A program made the translations under genes and the position numbers. Shown piece by piece: positions 3,795-5,379 of a stretch of 5,379 nucleotides of DNA. Source of the stretch: a bacterium. GTDB lineage: Bacteria; JAHJDO01. The number at the start of each line of letters is the position of its first letter. The stretch's first letter is position 1. The DNA lies in NCBI GenBank assembly GCA_030631525.1, contig DAOVKY010000067.1, forward strand, positions 1 through 5,379. Direction: 5' to 3'. The notes beneath the pieces were generated by a model. The model was not told the DNA's origin. It saw only the letters and a list, made by a program, of their open reading frames with translations, and made no database searches.

Positions 3795-5379
3795 CTAATT
3801 TCTTCTCTTTCGAGAAAAGCAAACAAAAAAGTATGGCAATACAAAAACAAAACCAAGAAAAAATGCTGTTATTGCTGAACTAAAATGAAGCATTAAATAA
3901 CTGAAAGCGACAAGAGGCAACAGATTGATTCGGACGACAATCCTCAATACCTTATATTTAGCAATTAAATCCGCTACAAATGGGGAATATTTATAATATA
4001 GAATAACCAGCTTACTTCCGAGCTTACTTGGCATAAGGTATGTGTCCCTGAAATCCCGAAAAATATCCAAATGAGGATGTAACGGGGAGCCGTAAGCTGC
4101 TGTAGCGATAAAACAACCGCCTTTCTTTGTGCCTCCATCTCCATCCCCAGTCTCATCAGGAGGTGGAGGACTGAAATTGGCTGTTATAGATTTATCCGAA
4201 TCCATGGTGATAGTTATTGGGTTATCTGTCCCCGATGCATCACCACTCCATCCACTGAATTGATACCCACTGCTGGTAACTACTGCTGTTACTGAAATCT
4301 GTGTTCCATAGTCATGTGTGTAACTTCCTGGTACTGGATCTGTCGTACCTCCAGTCCCAGCAACTATGGTCAGTGTGTACTGAGCTATAAAATTGGCTGT
4401 TATTGTTTTATTCGAATCCATAACAATGGATATAGGATTATCATTTTCATGGCCAGAAGGAACATCTCCTGTCCATTCGCTGAATCTATAAGCACTATCA
4501 GGGATCACCTTTATAGTAACCTCTGTTCCATTGTCATATGTATAGCTTCCTGGTGTAGGATCAGTTGTCCCGCCAGTCACTGCAGCTATGGTCAATGTGT
4601 ACTGTCGTATAAAATTAGCTGTTATCGATTTATCCGAATCCATAGTAATAGTTATGGGATTATCATTCTCATGACCAGAAGGAACATCTCCTGTCCATTC
4701 GCTGAATCTATAAGCAGTATCAGGGATCGCCTTTATAGTAGCCTCTGTTCCAGTGTCATATGTATAGCTTCCTGGTGCAGGATCAGTTGTCCCACCAGTA
4801 CCCGCAGCTATGGTCAGTGTATATTGAGCAATAAAGTTGGCTTCTATTGATTTATTTGAATCCATGGTAATAGTGATAGGATTGTCATTTTCGTGCCCTT
4901 GAGGCACATCGCCAGTCCAACCGATGAATCTATATCCACTCTCGGCTGTGGCTGTTATGGCAATCTGTGTTTCACAATCATATGGATGACTCCCAAGTGA
5001 AGGATCAGCTGTCCCGCCAGTATCCGCAGTTATTGTTAATGTGTATTGTTTTATAAAATTGGCTTTAACGGACTTATCTGAATCCATAGTAATGGTAAGC
5101 GGATTATCATTCTCATGGCCGATTGGCACATCACCAGTCCATCCGGTGAATCTATACTCGCTCTCAGGCATAGCTGTTATGGTTATATTTGTTCCAGAAG
5201 CATATGTGTAATTTCCGGGTTCTGGATCTATTGTGCCTCCAGTACCACCACACGTCACTGAAATTTCTGTGGTCAATATGTATTGAATTATTGTTGTAAA
5301 ATTCCATTCATTTCCTGAAGTTTCACCACCGGCATTTTTTGCTACTACTTTCCAATAATAAATAGTATTGTAATTTAAC
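3795..5379 (-). CDS. Large surface protein: FN3 end, five InlB-type repeats, CFI-box C-terminus (N-terminus outside window)
   Basis: The frame is open to the right edge, so the gene is cut by the window. The TTG at 5276 is not a credible start, because the frame upstream reads YYWKVVAKNAGGETSG, the end of a fibronectin type III domain, and the first repeat begins three codons before that TTG. Seen in order: FN3 tail (5283-5379); five repeats of about 74 residues with the consensus YTLTIxAGTGG, GSYTYDxGT, YRFxGWTGDVP, NPITITMDSDKSITANF, matching the divergent InlB B-repeat (Flg_new_2-like) family; a short Pro and Asp/Gly-rich linker; the CFIATAAYGS box (4086-4115); an FRDFRDTYLMPSKLG stretch; two hydrophobic segments near the end; and a basic tail, SRKRRN. 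Family knowledge: CFI-box C-termini occur on exported repeat proteins and are thought to be a sorting or anchoring signal. Likely role: cell-surface or adhesin-like protein. Confidence 0.85.
   Translation of the reverse strand, partial: LNYNTIYYWKVVAKNAGGETSGNEWNFTTIIQYILTTEISVTCGGTGGTIDPEPGNYTYASGTNITITAMPESEYRFTGWTGDVPIGHENDNPLTITMDSDKSVKANFIKQYTLTITADTGGTADPSLGSHPYDCETQIAITATAESGYRFIGWTGDVPQGHENDNPITITMDSNKSIEANFIAQYTLTIAAGTGGTTDPAPGSYTYDTGTEATIKAIPDTAYRFSEWTGDVPSGHENDNPITITMDSDKSITANFIRQYTLTIAAVTGGTTDPTPGSYTYDNGTEVTIKVIPDSAYRFSEWTGDVPSGHENDNPISIVMDSNKTITANFIAQYTLTIVAGTGGTTDPVPGSYTHDYGTQISVTAVVTSSGYQFSGWSGDASGTDNPITITMDSDKSITANFSPPPPDETGDGDGGTKKGGCFIATAAYGSPLHPHLDIFRDFRDTYLMPSKLGSKLVILYYKYSPFVADLIAKYKVLRIVVRINLLPLVAFSYLMLHFSSAITAFFLGFVFVLPYFFVCFSRKRRN
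4173..5282 (-). repeat. Five tandem in-frame repeats of about 222 bp
   Basis: The units lie at 5046-5282, 4824-5045, 4602-4823, 4380-4601 and 4173-4379, reading in the direction of the gene. Units 3 and 4 are nearly identical at the nucleotide level, including silent positions, which points to recent duplication or gene conversion. Unit 5 lacks the PxGHEN insert that the other four carry after WTGDV. Confidence 0.85.

Noticed and set aside
3974..4156. Minus-strand 60-codon frame
   Set aside because: It lies entirely inside the CFI-box coding region in another frame, with no independent signals.
4314..4850. Plus-strand open frame of 178 codons opposite the repeat gene
   Set aside because: It is a shadow of the tandem repeats: the antisense frame of each 222-bp unit happens to lack stops, so it repeats itself. 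Composition is rich in Cys, Ser and Ile, and there is no ribosome binding site.
1..5379. CRISPR array, tRNA, rRNA or transposase genes
   Set aside because: There are no short regularly spaced repeats with unique spacers, no cloverleaf or rRNA-like sequence, and no transposase or integrase coding region in either strand.

Overview
The window is about 5.4 kb of AT-rich accessory DNA, most likely bacterial. The best taxonomic clue is the protein running in on the minus strand from the right edge. It has the end of a fibronectin type III domain, five InlB-type beta repeats, and a C-terminal CFIATAAYGS box followed by hydrophobic segments. CFI-box C-termini are known from Deltaproteobacteria, Nitrospirota and various uncultured Gram-negative lineages. 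The sequence does not allow a finer assignment.

Layout. Positions 39-66, 1839-1866 and 3695-3722 hold three 28-bp sites in the same orientation, each built as an 11-bp arm ending ATAA, a 6-bp centre, and an 11-bp arm TTATGnGACGC. This is the architecture of XerC/XerD (dif-like) recombination sites, but the outer part of the right arm does not match classical dif. They divide the window into blocks of about 1.8 kb. Block A (67-1838) has a ribbon-helix-helix antitoxin with a RelE/ParE-like toxin, a nucleotidyltransferase-fold gene with its own promoter, and a convergent small basic gene whose promoter is embedded in a 16-bp-arm palindrome with extra half-sites. Block B (1867-3694) has a translationally coupled pair: a membrane-anchored or secreted protein with a carboxypeptidase-regulatory-like domain, proline linker and unknown C-terminal domain, then a single-pass membrane protein with a long helical tail. 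Block C (from 3723) has the large repeat protein, which is cut by the right edge.

How it fits together. Each block carries its own promoters and self-contained genes, and a toxin-antitoxin pair sits next to the first site. This resembles a modular array in which a tyrosine recombinase (Xer or a relative) could exchange gene cassettes at short sites, comparable to the pdif modules of Acinetobacter plasmids. That is an inference: no recombinase gene lies in the window and no excision product can be seen. The two-gene module in block B and the palindrome-controlled gene in block A are the least explained coding parts.
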